Part shown: positions 8,397-16,637 of the stretch, one piece after another
Position numbering within the stretch: position 1 is the first letter of the stretch
Layout of the letters: every line of letters begins with the position of its first letter
DNA from: an uncultured Agathobaculum sp.
Lineage (GTDB): Bacteria; Bacillota; Clostridia; Oscillospirales; Butyricicoccaceae
NCBI RefSeq assembly: GCF_944384735.1
Contig: NZ_CALWUN010000020.1
Location: forward strand, 1 to 37,490
Direction of reading: 5' to 3'
DNA: 37,490 nucleotides
Translations under genes and position numbers: made by a program
Notes under the pieces: generated by a model
The model's input: the letters and a program-made list of their open reading frames with translations, nothing else
The model's database searches: none
What the model was told of the DNA's origin: nothing

Positions 8397-8948
8397 TTAT
8401 TTTCCTGCAAACCATTCCTGTTTGACCGCATGTTCGTGCGGCAGATAGTAGCACAGCTGGTCCTTGACCTGCCCGTTGTACAGCAGGTCGGCGCGGTGCC
8501 GCACCCCTTCCAGCAGGAAGGCGCATTTTTCCAGCACACGGGCGGAGGCCGGGTTGTCCGGGTAGCAGGTCGCGCTGATGAGGTCGAGCCCCATCTGCCG
8601 GAAGCCAAACCGCACGACGGTGCGCGCGGCCTCGGTCATATAGCCCTGCCCCCAGTACGCCACGCCCAGCGAATAGCCCAGCGACCGCGCCGAGCCGTAG
8701 TGGCGCGCGGAATCGGTCACCAGACCGATCGAGCCGATCAGGCGGCGGTCGGCCTTGCGCTCGACTGCCCATACGGTCGACTGCCGCAGGAAGGCAAAAT
8801 GCAGGATGTCGCTCGACTCCATCAGGCTTTCGTGCGGCTTCCAGCCCGCGTTCCGGCCGACCTCTTCGTCCTTGCAGTAGGCGTAGAGTGCCTCGGCGTC
8901 GTCCTCGCGGAACGGGCGTAGCGTCAGGCGTTCGGTTGTGAGTGTCAT
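8397..8948 (-). CDS. GNAT acetyltransferase, RimJ/RimL type
   Basis: A 183-residue N-acetyltransferase. It starts MTLTTERLTLRPFREDDAEALY, the usual opening of RimJ/RimL-like enzymes that acetylate protein N-termini or small amines with acetyl-CoA. The acetyl-CoA loop region is YSLGVAYWGQGYMTEA, and the C-terminal NPASARVLEKCAFLLEGV motif is also typical. An AAAGGAG ribosome site precedes the ATG. It follows the purA terminator, so it may depend on readthrough or on a weak promoter that I could not define. The target is unknown. Confidence 0.88.
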   Translation of the reverse strand: MTLTTERLTLRPFREDDAEALYAYCKDEEVGRNAGWKPHESLMESSDILHFAFLRQSTVWAVERKADRRLIGSIGLVTDSARHYGSARSLGYSLGVAYWGQGYMTEAARTVVRFGFRQMGLDLISATCYPDNPASARVLEKCAFLLEGVRHRADLLYNGQVKDQLCYYLPHEHAVKQEWFAGK

Positions 8949-8976
8949 AAGCAGGCTCCTTTCGCCGCCGCAGGGT

Positions 8977-9010
8977 AAAAAAGGCGCAAAGCCAGCTGCT
9001 TTGCGCCTTT
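8977..9010 (-). terminator. Terminator of purA
   Basis: Arms AAAGGCGCAAAGC (8980-8992) and GCTTTGCGCCTTT (8998-9010) make a perfect 13-bp stem with a 5-nt loop. On the minus strand the stem runs into T6. Confidence 0.88.
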
Positions 9011-9016
9011 TAACCT

Positions 9017-10300
9017 TTACTTGATCGTCATGACCTGATCGCGCGCCGGGCCGATGCCCAGCATGGTGATCGGGCAGCCGATGATGCGCTCGAGCTCGCG
9101 GATATAGTTCCGCACGGTCTGCGGCAGTTCATCGAACGAGCGGCAGCCGGTGATATCCTCGTCAAAGCCGGGGAATTCCTCGTAAACCGGCTCGCAATCG
9201 ACCAGATCCATGAAGTTTGCCGGGAACTCGGTGACGGTCTCGCCGTTTTTCAGCTTGTACGCGACGCAGACCTTGAGCTTGGGCAGGCCGCGCAGCGGGT
9301 CGATCTTGTTGATGACGGCTTCGGTCAGGCCGTTGACGCGCACGGCATAGCGTGCGACGACCGCGTCGAACCAGCCGGTGCGGCGCGGGCGGCCGGTGAC
9401 CGTGCCGAACTCGCCGCCGGCATTCCGGATGTAGTCGCCGGTCTCGTCGAACAGCTCGGTCGGGAACGGGCCTTCGCCAACGCGGGTGGTGTAGGACTTG
9501 AAAATGCCCATGATGCTGTCGATGGCCGTCGGGCCGACGCCCGAGCCGATGCAGCAGCCGCCCGCAACCGGGTGCGACGAGGTGACAAACGGATAGGTGC
9601 CCATGTCGAGGTCGAGCAGCGTGCCCTGCGCGCCCTCAAACAATACTTCCTGCCGTGCCTTGACCGCATCCCACGTCAGCAGGGTGGTGTCGCATACATA
9701 GGGGCGCAGACGCTCGGCATACTCGCGGTACTCCGCGATGACCGCGTCCGCGTCGATGGGCTCGCCGCCATACACGCCGGTGATGACGCGGTTCTTGTGC
9801 GCGCATGCCTCACGCAGCACGGGCTCAAAGCGGTCGGGGTCAACAAAGTCGTGCATGCGCACGCCGCTGCGCTCGCTTTTATCCATATAGGTCGGGCCGA
9901 TGCCCTTGCGGGTCGTGCCGATGGCGGTGCCGTCCTTGGCCTTTTCCGCCTCGCTCAGCGCGTCCAGCTCGAGATGCCACGGCAGGATGCAGTGGCAGCG
10001 GGCGTCGATGTGCAGCTTGGCCGTCGATACGCCCTTGTCGTGCAGGCCGTCGATTTCGCCCAGCACGGCCTTGGGGTTGACCACAACGCCCGGGCCGATC
10101 ACGTTGGTGCAGTCCGGGTACAGGATACCCGAGGGGATGAGCTGCAATTTATACTTGACCCCGTCGACCACGACCGTGTGCCCGGCGTTGTTGCCGCCCT
10201 GGCTGCGCACGACCAGATCGGCCTTGCCTGCGAAAATATCAATGAACTTGCCCTTGCCTTCGTCGCCCCACTGGGCGCCGAGAATTACCTTACCTGGCAT
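9017..10300 (-). CDS. purA: Adenylosuccinate synthetase
   Basis: A 427-residue enzyme joining IMP and aspartate with GTP to give adenylosuccinate, the first committed step to AMP. All family signatures are visible: GAQWGDEGKGK at the N-terminus, GGNNAGHTVV, TTRKGIGPTYMDK, FEGAQGTLLDLDMGTYPFVT and GRPRRTGWFD. Length is normal. ATG 10300 is chosen because GGAAGGA lies just upstream and the protein then begins MPGKVILGAQWGD; the longer open frame to 10330 is leader. It has its own promoter and terminator. A 7-bp palindrome (10326-10344) lies in the leader; I see no clear PurR box. Confidence 0.97.
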   Translation of the reverse strand: MPGKVILGAQWGDEGKGKFIDIFAGKADLVVRSQGGNNAGHTVVVDGVKYKLQLIPSGILYPDCTNVIGPGVVVNPKAVLGEIDGLHDKGVSTAKLHIDARCHCILPWHLELDALSEAEKAKDGTAIGTTRKGIGPTYMDKSERSGVRMHDFVDPDRFEPVLREACAHKNRVITGVYGGEPIDADAVIAEYREYAERLRPYVCDTTLLTWDAVKARQEVLFEGAQGTLLDLDMGTYPFVTSSHPVAGGCCIGSGVGPTAIDSIMGIFKSYTTRVGEGPFPTELFDETGDYIRNAGGEFGTVTGRPRRTGWFDAVVARYAVRVNGLTEAVINKIDPLRGLPKLKVCVAYKLKNGETVTEFPANFMDLVDCEPVYEEFPGFDEDITGCRSFDELPQTVRNYIRELERIIGCPITMLGIGPARDQVMTIK

Positions 10301-10354
10301 AGGATTTCCTTCCTTTCTGCTCACAGACATGCTTTTCGCATGTCACACAGCTAA

Positions 10355-10383
10355 AGTATAGCATAGCATGCCGCGCATTTCAA
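10355..10383 (-). promoter_or_regulatory. Promoter of purA
   Basis: Minus strand TTGAAA (10383-10378), a 17-bp spacer and TATACT (10360-10355) with an extended TGC. Confidence 0.75.
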
Positions 10384-10404
10384 TCCTGTTTTGCACCTTT
10401 TGAC

Positions 10405-10433
10405 TTGTAAAAGCCCATGCGCCGTTGTAAAAT
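10405..10433 (+). promoter_or_regulatory. Probable promoter of the cysteine desulfurase - thiI genes
   Basis: TTGTAA (10405-10410), a 17-bp spacer and TAAAAT (10428-10433), 37 bp before the start codon. The match is moderate. Confidence 0.5.
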
Positions 10434-10469
10434 ATTCGTGTAACCGATCGTAGAGGAGACAGAGAGGCT

Positions 10470-11597
10470 ATGCATTATCTGGATAACGCAGCCACGACCG
10501 CGGTGCTGCCCGAAGCGGCCGAGGCGGCGATGCACGCCATGTGCACCTGCTTCGGCAACCCGTCGAGCCTGCACCAAATGGGGATAGACGCGGCGCATTT
10601 GCTGGAGGACAGCCGCAAAAGCGTGGCAAGCGCGCTCGGCTGCCTGCCCGAGGAGACCTATTTTACCTCGTGCGGCACGGAGAGCACCAACATCAGCCTG
10701 CGCGGTGCGGCACACTTAAACCGCCACCAAAAGGGCCGCATCATCACGACCGCGATCGAGCACGCGGCGACCCTGAATACCTGCAAACAGCTCGCGGCTG
10801 AGGGATACGACGTGGTATTCCTTCAGCCGGACGAGACCGGCCATATCACGCCCGCGGCGCTGGAACAAGCCCTGACCGGGGACACCTTCCTGCTGTCCTG
10901 CCAGCTGGCCAACAACGAGATCGGCACGGTGCAGCCGGTGGCCGAGCTGGGCGCGATGTTGAAAGCCAAAGCGCCGCGCGCGCTGTTTCACATCGACGCG
11001 GTGCAGGGGCTGGCGCGCGTCAGGCTGACGCCGAAGAAATGGAATTGCGACCTGATGAGCGTATCCGGCCACAAGATTGGCGCGCCCAAGGGCATCGGTG
11101 CGCTGTTTGTCAAAAAGGGGCTGCGCCTGCCGCCCTTGATGTTCGGCGGCGGGCAGGAGCGCGGCATGCGCCCGGGCACCGAGGCGCTGCCGAACATCGC
11201 GGCGTTCGCCAAAGCATGCGACGTCCGCATGGCGCACTTTGACGAGGATTTCGTCCATGTGCAAAGCCTTGCCGATTACCTGCGCGCGCAGGTCGCGGCG
11301 CAGCTGCCGGACGCGGCGTTCAACGGCGCGGGCGATATCCCGCATGTGGTCAACCTGTCGCTGCCCGGCTGCAAGAGCGAGGTGCTGCTGCATGTGCTCG
11401 AGGGCGACGGGGTCTATGTCTCGAGCGGGTCGGCCTGCTCGAAGGGCAAGCAGAGCGGCGTTTTGAAGGCGCTCGGCCTGCCCAAAGCCCGCACGGACAG
11501 CGCGCTGCGCGTGTCCTTCTGCCCGTCGAATACGACGGACGATATCGACGCATTTATCACCGCCGCGCAAAAGGGCGTAACACTGTTCAAACGATAA
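10470..11597 (+). CDS. Cysteine desulfurase (NifS/IscS-like), partner of ThiI
   Basis: A 375-residue PLP enzyme that takes sulphur from cysteine and holds it as a persulfide. It begins MHYLDNAATT; the PLP lysine is in SVSGHKIGAPKG (about Lys202) and the persulfide cysteine is in VSSGSACSKGKQSG (about Cys323), a mobile loop of the class I (IscS/NifS) type. GAGGAGA precedes the ATG. It lies 11 bp before thiI, the arrangement known in Bacillus (NifZ-ThiI), where a dedicated desulfurase passes sulphur to ThiI for 4-thiouridine in tRNA. That role is inferred from the pairing. A general iron-sulphur role is less likely, as no IscU or regulator is adjacent. Confidence 0.93.
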   Translation: MHYLDNAATTAVLPEAAEAAMHAMCTCFGNPSSLHQMGIDAAHLLEDSRKSVASALGCLPEETYFTSCGTESTNISLRGAAHLNRHQKGRIITTAIEHAATLNTCKQLAAEGYDVVFLQPDETGHITPAALEQALTGDTFLLSCQLANNEIGTVQPVAELGAMLKAKAPRALFHIDAVQGLARVRLTPKKWNCDLMSVSGHKIGAPKGIGALFVKKGLRLPPLMFGGGQERGMRPGTEALPNIAAFAKACDVRMAHFDEDFVHVQSLADYLRAQVAAQLPDAAFNGAGDIPHVVNLSLPGCKSEVLLHVLEGDGVYVSSGSACSKGKQSGVLKALGLPKARTDSALRVSFCPSNTTDDIDAFITAAQKGVTLFKR

Positions 11598-11608
11598 AAG
11601 GAGATGCC

Positions 11609-12778
11609 ATGAAAGAAGTATTGCTGCTCAAGTGCGGCGAGATCGTTTTGAAGGGTCTCAACCGCAAGACCTTTGAGGACCGCCTGCTCAAAAACCTGTC
11701 CCGCCGCATGAAGCATGTCGCGGACTGCAACATCTGGATGCGCCAGTCGGTCGTGTACGTCGAGGTGCCCGAGGATGCGGACGCCGATGCCGTCATGGAC
11801 TGCGCGCGCCGTGTGTTCGGCTTTGCGACCATCTCGCGCGCGGCGGTCTGCCCGGAAAAGACGCTCGAGAGCGTCATCGACACCGCGCAGACCTATCTTG
11901 CCGACCGCTTTGCGCAGGCAAAGACTTTTAAGGTCGAGACCAAGCGCGGCGACAAGAAGTTCCCGATGACCTCGACCGAGATCAGCCAGCACGTCGGCGG
12001 CGAGCTGGCCGACCGGTTCCCGGACGTGCGCCCGTACATGCACGGCCCCGACCTGACCGTCCACGTCGAGATCCGCGAAAAGTACGCCTTTGTCCATGCC
12101 GGCCCCGAGCCGGGCGCGGGCGGCATGCCGATCGGCTCGAACGGCCGCGCGGCGCTCTTGCTGTCGGGCGGCATCGACAGCCCGGTCGCGGGCTGGATGA
12201 TGGCCAAGCGCGGATTGGAGCTGGTCGGCGTGCACTTTTTCAGCTACCCCTACACGTCCGAGCGCGCCAAGGACAAGGTGCTCGAGCTGGGGCGCAAGCT
12301 GACCGTGTGGTGCGGCCGCATGAGCGTCATGGTCGTGCCGTTCACCAAAATTCAGGAGGAGATCCGCGCCAAGTGCCACGAGGAGCTGTTCACGCTCATC
12401 ATGCGGCGCTTTATGATGCGCATTGCCGAGCGGGTCGCGGTCGAGTACGGCTGCGGCGCGCTGATCACCGGCGAGTCGCTCGGGCAGGTCGCGAGCCAGA
12501 CCATGCCCGCCATGGGCGTGACCGGCGCGGTGTGTGAGCTGCCCATCTTCCGCCCGTGTATCGGCATGGACAAGGAGGAGATCGTGCGCATCGCGCGGCA
12601 GATCGACACGTTTGAAACCTCCATCCTGCCCTACGAGGATTGCTGCACGGTGTTCACGCCCAAGCACCCGAACACCAAGCCCAAGATGCCCAAAATTTTG
12701 GAGGCCGAGAGCCATCTGGACGTCGACACGCTGGTCGACGAGGCCGTTGCGGGCGTGGAAATTATCCACCTTCCGTAA
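11609..12778 (+). CDS. thiI: tRNA 4-thiouridine synthase (sulfurtransferase)
   Basis: A 389-residue enzyme that adenylates uridine 8 of tRNA and replaces its oxygen with sulphur; in some species it also feeds thiazole synthesis. An N-terminal ferredoxin-like and THUMP region (about 1-170) binds tRNA. The PP-loop ATPase signature LLLSGGIDSPVAGW follows at about residue 185, and the catalytic-domain motifs FTKIQEEI and ITGESLGQVASQT are present. It stops without a rhodanese domain, as usual in Firmicutes, so the persulfide must come from the desulfurase encoded just upstream. AAAAGGAGA lies 5 bp before the ATG. A dense hairpin array begins 5 bp after its stop. Confidence 0.95.
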   Translation: MKEVLLLKCGEIVLKGLNRKTFEDRLLKNLSRRMKHVADCNIWMRQSVVYVEVPEDADADAVMDCARRVFGFATISRAAVCPEKTLESVIDTAQTYLADRFAQAKTFKVETKRGDKKFPMTSTEISQHVGGELADRFPDVRPYMHGPDLTVHVEIREKYAFVHAGPEPGAGGMPIGSNGRAALLLSGGIDSPVAGWMMAKRGLELVGVHFFSYPYTSERAKDKVLELGRKLTVWCGRMSVMVVPFTKIQEEIRAKCHEELFTLIMRRFMMRIAERVAVEYGCGALITGESLGQVASQTMPAMGVTGAVCELPIFRPCIGMDKEEIVRIARQIDTFETSILPYEDCCTVFTPKHPNTKPKMPKILEAESHLDVDTLVDEAVAGVEIIHLP

Positions 12779-12782
12779 TCTT

Positions 12783-12951
12783 TAAGGGGGACGCTGTCCC
12801 CCTTAGATACGCAAAAAGTTCCCGTGGAAACTTTTTGCGATAACCCCCTCGTCTTTGTAGCCAAAGGCGGTCGCGCCGCGGCGGCGCGGGTCGGGGTATC
12901 CAACCGCGGCAAAGCTGCGGTTGGATGGCGGTTTGCGCCATGCGCAAACCG
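12783..12951. repeat. Intergenic hairpin array A (thiI-cinA)
   Basis: Six consecutive inverted repeats nearly fill the gap. They are 12783-12806 (10-bp stem TAAGGGGGAC, loop GCT), 12810-12839 (11-bp stem CGCAAAAAGTT), a small CTTTG/CAAAG hairpin near 12852-12866, a 7-bp CGCGCCG hairpin near 12872-12888, 12898-12926 (13-bp stem with one wobble, loop AAA) and 12929-12951 (10-bp stem CGGTTTGCGC, loop CAT). The first could act as a thiI terminator but has no T tract. No open reading frame explains the region. Confidence 0.8.
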
Positions 12952-12988
12952 ATTTTATGCGCGCTGCGGCGCGAAAGGAGAAGCAGTT

Positions 12989-14218
12989 ATGAATGCAGAA
13001 CTGATCGCGGTCGGCACCGAGATATTGCTGGGCGACATTGTCAACACGGACGCGCAGGTGATTTCGCAGGGTCTGTCCGAGCTGGGTATCAACGTATTCT
13101 ATCAGACGGTCGTGGGCGACAACCCGGCGCGCCTGCGCCACGTCGTTGAGACCGCGCGCGACCGCGCGGACATCATCATTACGACCGGTGGCCTCGGCCC
13201 GACGCTGGACGACCTGACCAAGGAGACGCTCGCAGCCGTTTTCGGCAAGAAGATGTCGCTGCACCAGCCCTCGCTCGACCGCATCAAGGGCTTTTTCCAG
13301 ACCATCGGCCGCGAAATGACCCCGAACAACGAAAAGCAAGCGTGGCTGCCCGAGGGCTGCACGGTATTCGTCAACGAATGGGGCACCGCGCCGGGCTGTG
13401 CCTTCGAGGCCTACGGCAAGCACGTCCTCATGCTGCCCGGCCCGCCGCGCGAGTGCAACCCGATGTGGAAGGAATGTGCGATGCCCTACCTCTACAAACT
13501 GGCGGGCGGCTGCATCGTCTCGCGCAACATCCGTGTGTTCGGTCTGGGCGAGAGCAATATGGAGACTATCCTGCACGACATGATGGCGCAAAGCACCAAC
13601 CCGACCATTGCGCCCTACGCCAAGACCTCGGAGTGCTTTGCGCGCGTGACTGCCAAGGCGGATACGCCCGAGGAATGTGAAAAGCTGCTTGACCCGGTCG
13701 TCGAGCAAATCTGCGGCCTGCTGGGCGAGGATGTGTACGGCGTCGACGTCGACTCGCTCGAGCAGGTCGTGGGCGACGGGCTGCGCGAGCGCGGCCTGAC
13801 GCTCGCGGTCGCCGAAAGCTGCACGGGCGGCCTGCTGTCCAAGCGCATCACCGACGTGCCCGGCTGCTCGGACTACTACCTCGGCGGGGTGTGCTCGTAC
13901 GCCAACGAAGTCAAGATGCGTGTGCTGGGCGTCAAAAAGGAGACGCTCGACACGGTCGGCGCGGTCTCGCCCGAGGTCGCCGAGCAGATGGCCGAGGGTG
14001 TGGCGCATGCGCTCGGTGCGGATGTCGGCGTCGGCATCACGGGTATCGCCGGCCCAGGCGGCGGTACGGACGACAAGCCCGTCGGGCTGGTGTATATCAG
14101 CGTCTGGCACAAGGGGCAGCACTACACCCGCAAAATGAAGTCGACCAACGGGCGCGACCGCGTGCGCATGCAGGCGGCCTCCACGGCGCTCGATTTGATC
14201 CGTCGCAAGCTTTTTTGA
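12989..14218 (+). CDS. cinA: CinA-family protein (NMN/ADP-ribose processing, competence-damage inducible)
   Basis: A 409-residue two-domain protein. Residues 1 to about 170 are a molybdopterin-binding-like domain (IAVGTEILLGDIVNTDAQ, TTGGLGPTLDDLTKE), which in CinA acts as an ADP-ribose pyrophosphatase. Residues about 250-409 are the CinA C-terminal amidase domain with AESCTGGLLSKRITDVPG and GITGIAGPGGGT, linked to nicotinamide mononucleotide deamidation. The whole length is typical. ATG 12989 has AAAGGAG upstream; the open frame before it is hairpin array A. In several Firmicutes cinA lies next to recA or pgsA, but here it follows thiI. Confidence 0.93.
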   Translation: MNAELIAVGTEILLGDIVNTDAQVISQGLSELGINVFYQTVVGDNPARLRHVVETARDRADIIITTGGLGPTLDDLTKETLAAVFGKKMSLHQPSLDRIKGFFQTIGREMTPNNEKQAWLPEGCTVFVNEWGTAPGCAFEAYGKHVLMLPGPPRECNPMWKECAMPYLYKLAGGCIVSRNIRVFGLGESNMETILHDMMAQSTNPTIAPYAKTSECFARVTAKADTPEECEKLLDPVVEQICGLLGEDVYGVDVDSLEQVVGDGLRERGLTLAVAESCTGGLLSKRITDVPGCSDYYLGGVCSYANEVKMRVLGVKKETLDTVGAVSPEVAEQMAEGVAHALGADVGVGITGIAGPGGGTDDKPVGLVYISVWHKGQHYTRKMKSTNGRDRVRMQAASTALDLIRRKLF

Positions 14219-14248
14219 ACAAATCAAGAGGGATTTGTTCGTTTTCTT
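14217..14248 (+). terminator. Terminator of cinA
   Basis: Nine-bp stem GAACAAATC/GATTTGTTC with a 6-nt loop, followed by GTTTTCTT. The first arm overlaps the cinA stop codon. Confidence 0.75.
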
Positions 14249-14297
14249 GATATTCCCAGTCATTCCCTGTGGAAAGCCACCAAAAATGTCTGTAAAA

Positions 14298-14335
14298 AAG
14301 TCCGGTAATTCTGTTAAATTGCTGGACTTTTGTTT
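14298..14335 (+). terminator. Second terminator-like hairpin, at the glgB promoter
   Basis: A 13-bp stem (14298-14310 with 14317-14329, one G-U pair) followed by TTTGTTTTGTTTT. It ends just before the glgB -10 box and overlaps its putative -35, so it would shield the glycogen operon from upstream transcription. Confidence 0.7.
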
Positions 14336-14351
14336 TGTTTTCATGTATACT
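14323..14351 (+). promoter_or_regulatory. Putative promoter of the glycogen operon
   Basis: TGGACT (14323-14328), a 17-bp spacer and TATACT (14346-14351). The -10 is good and the -35 modest. The leader to glgB would be about 115 nt; I see no riboswitch in it. A catabolite-response element was not evident by eye. Confidence 0.5.
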
Positions 14352-14473
14352 ATATCCAACTAAAGTGAGAGTTGTCTGCCTCAATCAGGATGAAATGCAC
14401 AAAAATGTTTGAAAAAATCGAGTAGACACTGTGTTAGGGCAGGATCAGCAGTGTAAAAAGGGAGAGATGCGAT

Positions 14474-16579
14474 ATGAAGAAAAAATCCGCAGCACCGGCC
14501 TGCGAAAAGCGCAGTGAGCTTTTCTACTCGGGCAGGGACTGCCGCGCCTTCGACTATATGGGCGCACACCCCTTTGAGCAGGACGGCGAGCCCGGCTATC
14601 TGTTCCGGGTCTACGCCCCCGAGGCGGAAAAGGTCTCGGTGATGGGCGAGTTCAACGGCTGGAACCGCGACGTGGACTACATGATGCGGGACGAGCAGGG
14701 CATCTGGGAAAAATTCATCCCGCATGTTCCCGAATATGCGGCATATAAGTATAGCGTGTGGGCAAAGTCGGGCGATGTGTTCGACAAATCTGACCCGTAT
14801 GGCTTCCATTCTGAAACCCGTCCGGGCAACGCCTCCAAGGCGTATGATCTGGAGGGCTATGAGTGGAACGACGCTTCGTGGATGGAATGGCGCAAAGACC
14901 ACCTGCCCTATTCTAACCCGGTCAATATTTATGAGTGCCATCTCGGTTCGTGGAAAATGCATGAGGACGGCAACTTCTACTCCTACCGCCAGCTTGCGGA
15001 AGAACTGGTGCCCTACGTCAAGGAGATGGGTTACACCCATATCGAGGTCATGCCGCTGACCGAGCACCCGTTCGACGGTTCGTGGGGCTATCAGGTCATC
15101 GGCTACTTTGCCGCGACCAGCCGTTACGGCACGCCCAAGGACCTGATGTACTTCATCGACACCGCGCATCAGGCGGGGCTGGGCGTCATCATGGACTGGG
15201 TGCCCGCGCACTTCCCCAAGGATGGCTGCGGTCTGGTCGAGTTCGACGGTTCCTACCTCTACGAATACGCCGACCCGCTTAAGATGGAGCACAAGGAATG
15301 GGGCACGCGCGTGTTCGACTACGGCAAGGTTTCGACCCGCAACCTGCTGTTCTCCTCGGCCATGTTCTGGATCGAAAAGTTCCACATGGACGGCCTGCGT
15401 GTCGACGCGGTCGCGTCCATGCTCTACCTCGATTATAACCGCCAGCACGAGTGGCGCCCGAATATCCATGGCGGGCGTGAAAACCTTGAGGCGATCGACT
15501 TCCTGCGCCTGCTCAACGAGTTCATCCTGACCGACCACCCGGACGTCATGATGATCGCGGAGGAGTCCACCGCATGGCCGATGGTGACCAAGCCCGGCTA
15601 CGACGGCGGCCTCGGCTTCAACTTCAAATGGAACATGGGCTGGATGAACGATATGCTGTGCTACTGCTCGGCCGACCCGTTCTTCCGCAAGGACATGCAC
15701 GACAAGATCACCTTCTCGTTCATGTACGCCTTCTCGGAAAACTACATCCTGCCGCTTTCGCATGACGAGGTCGTGCACGGCAAGTGCTCGCTCATCGGCA
15801 AGATGCCGCCCCCGTATGAAAACCAGTTCGGCGGCCTGCGCGCGCTGTTCGGCTATATGACCGCGCATCCGGGCAAGAAGATGCTGTTCATGGGCGGCGA
15901 GTTTGCCCAGTTCTCCGAATGGGCGTATCAGCGTGGGCTGGACTGGATGCTGCTCGAATACCCGGCGCATAAGCAGATGCAGACCTATGTCAAGGCGCTC
16001 AACCACTTCTATCTGGAGACTCCGCAGCTGTGGGAGCAGGATACCGATTGGCGCGGCTTCGAGTGGATCAGCCATGAGGACAACCGCAACAATATCATCG
16101 CCTTCCGCCGCATCGCCAAGGACGGCAGCGACATCGTCGTCGTGGTCAACTTCTCGCCCGAGGTGCAGCAGGAATACAGCATCGGTGTGCCGATCGCCGG
16201 CACCTACGAGGAGATTTTCTCTTCGGACAACACCGAGTTCGGCGGCAGCGGCCTGAGCAACGGCAAGGTCAAGACCGACAGCAAGAAGCCCATGCACGGG
16301 CAGGAGCAGTCCATCAGCATCCAGATCCCGCGCTTCGGCGTGCTGTTCTTCAAGGGCAAGCCGCGCGCCAAGCGCCGCACCAAGGCCGAGATCGAGCAGG
16401 CCAAGGAGGCGGCAGCCGTCAAGGCGGCCAAGACCGGCGTGAAACCGGTCAAGTCCGGCACCAAGACCGTGACTAGGACCGGCACCAAGGCGGTCGCCAA
16501 AACGGGCACCAAAGCCGTCGCCAAGACGGGCACCAAGGCAGTGACCAAGCCGGACGAGACCGGCAAGCAGGATTCCTGA
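14474..16579 (+). CDS. glgB: 1,4-alpha-glucan branching enzyme with repetitive Lys-rich tail
   Basis: A 701-residue enzyme that moves glucan segments to make alpha-1,6 branches in glycogen. The N-terminus holds a CBM48 domain (VYAPEAEKVSVMGEFNGWN). The GH13 barrel shows the nucleophile in GLRVDAVASML (about Asp311), the acid/base in MIAEESTAWP (about Glu363) and PLSHDEVVHGK. The enzyme proper ends near residue 637 (FGVLFFKGKP). A basic tail of about 65 residues follows, with four 8-residue repeats of GTK-A-V-A-K-T type, which is unusual for GlgB. GGGAGAG precedes the ATG. It is first in glgB-C-D-A-P, the gene order known from Bacillus. Confidence 0.96.
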   Translation: MKKKSAAPACEKRSELFYSGRDCRAFDYMGAHPFEQDGEPGYLFRVYAPEAEKVSVMGEFNGWNRDVDYMMRDEQGIWEKFIPHVPEYAAYKYSVWAKSGDVFDKSDPYGFHSETRPGNASKAYDLEGYEWNDASWMEWRKDHLPYSNPVNIYECHLGSWKMHEDGNFYSYRQLAEELVPYVKEMGYTHIEVMPLTEHPFDGSWGYQVIGYFAATSRYGTPKDLMYFIDTAHQAGLGVIMDWVPAHFPKDGCGLVEFDGSYLYEYADPLKMEHKEWGTRVFDYGKVSTRNLLFSSAMFWIEKFHMDGLRVDAVASMLYLDYNRQHEWRPNIHGGRENLEAIDFLRLLNEFILTDHPDVMMIAEESTAWPMVTKPGYDGGLGFNFKWNMGWMNDMLCYCSADPFFRKDMHDKITFSFMYAFSENYILPLSHDEVVHGKCSLIGKMPPPYENQFGGLRALFGYMTAHPGKKMLFMGGEFAQFSEWAYQRGLDWMLLEYPAHKQMQTYVKALNHFYLETPQLWEQDTDWRGFEWISHEDNRNNIIAFRRIAKDGSDIVVVVNFSPEVQQEYSIGVPIAGTYEEIFSSDNTEFGGSGLSNGKVKTDSKKPMHGQEQSISIQIPRFGVLFFKGKPRAKRRTKAEIEQAKEAAAVKAAKTGVKPVKSGTKTVTRTGTKAVAKTGTKAVAKTGTKAVTKPDETGKQDS
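16457..16552 (+). repeat. Four 24-bp tandem repeats encoding the GlgB tail
   Basis: In-frame units begin at 16457, 16481, 16505 and 16529 and encode GTKTVTRT, GTKAVAKT, GTKAVAKT and GTKAVTKP. A degenerate unit (TGVKPVKS) precedes them. Third codon positions differ among units, so the repeat is not a very recent slip. Confidence 0.9.
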
Positions 16580-16637
16580 CGAGGGACGCGCTGCAACCAG
16601 CGTGAAACAAAAGTAAACCGCAAAGGAGAGTTCAACA

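Noticed and set aside
10326-10344. GACATGC-TTTTC-GCATGTC palindrome in the purA leader as an operator
   Set aside because: It does not resemble a PurR box or another operator I know, and 7-bp hairpins are common; left as a note in the purA entry.
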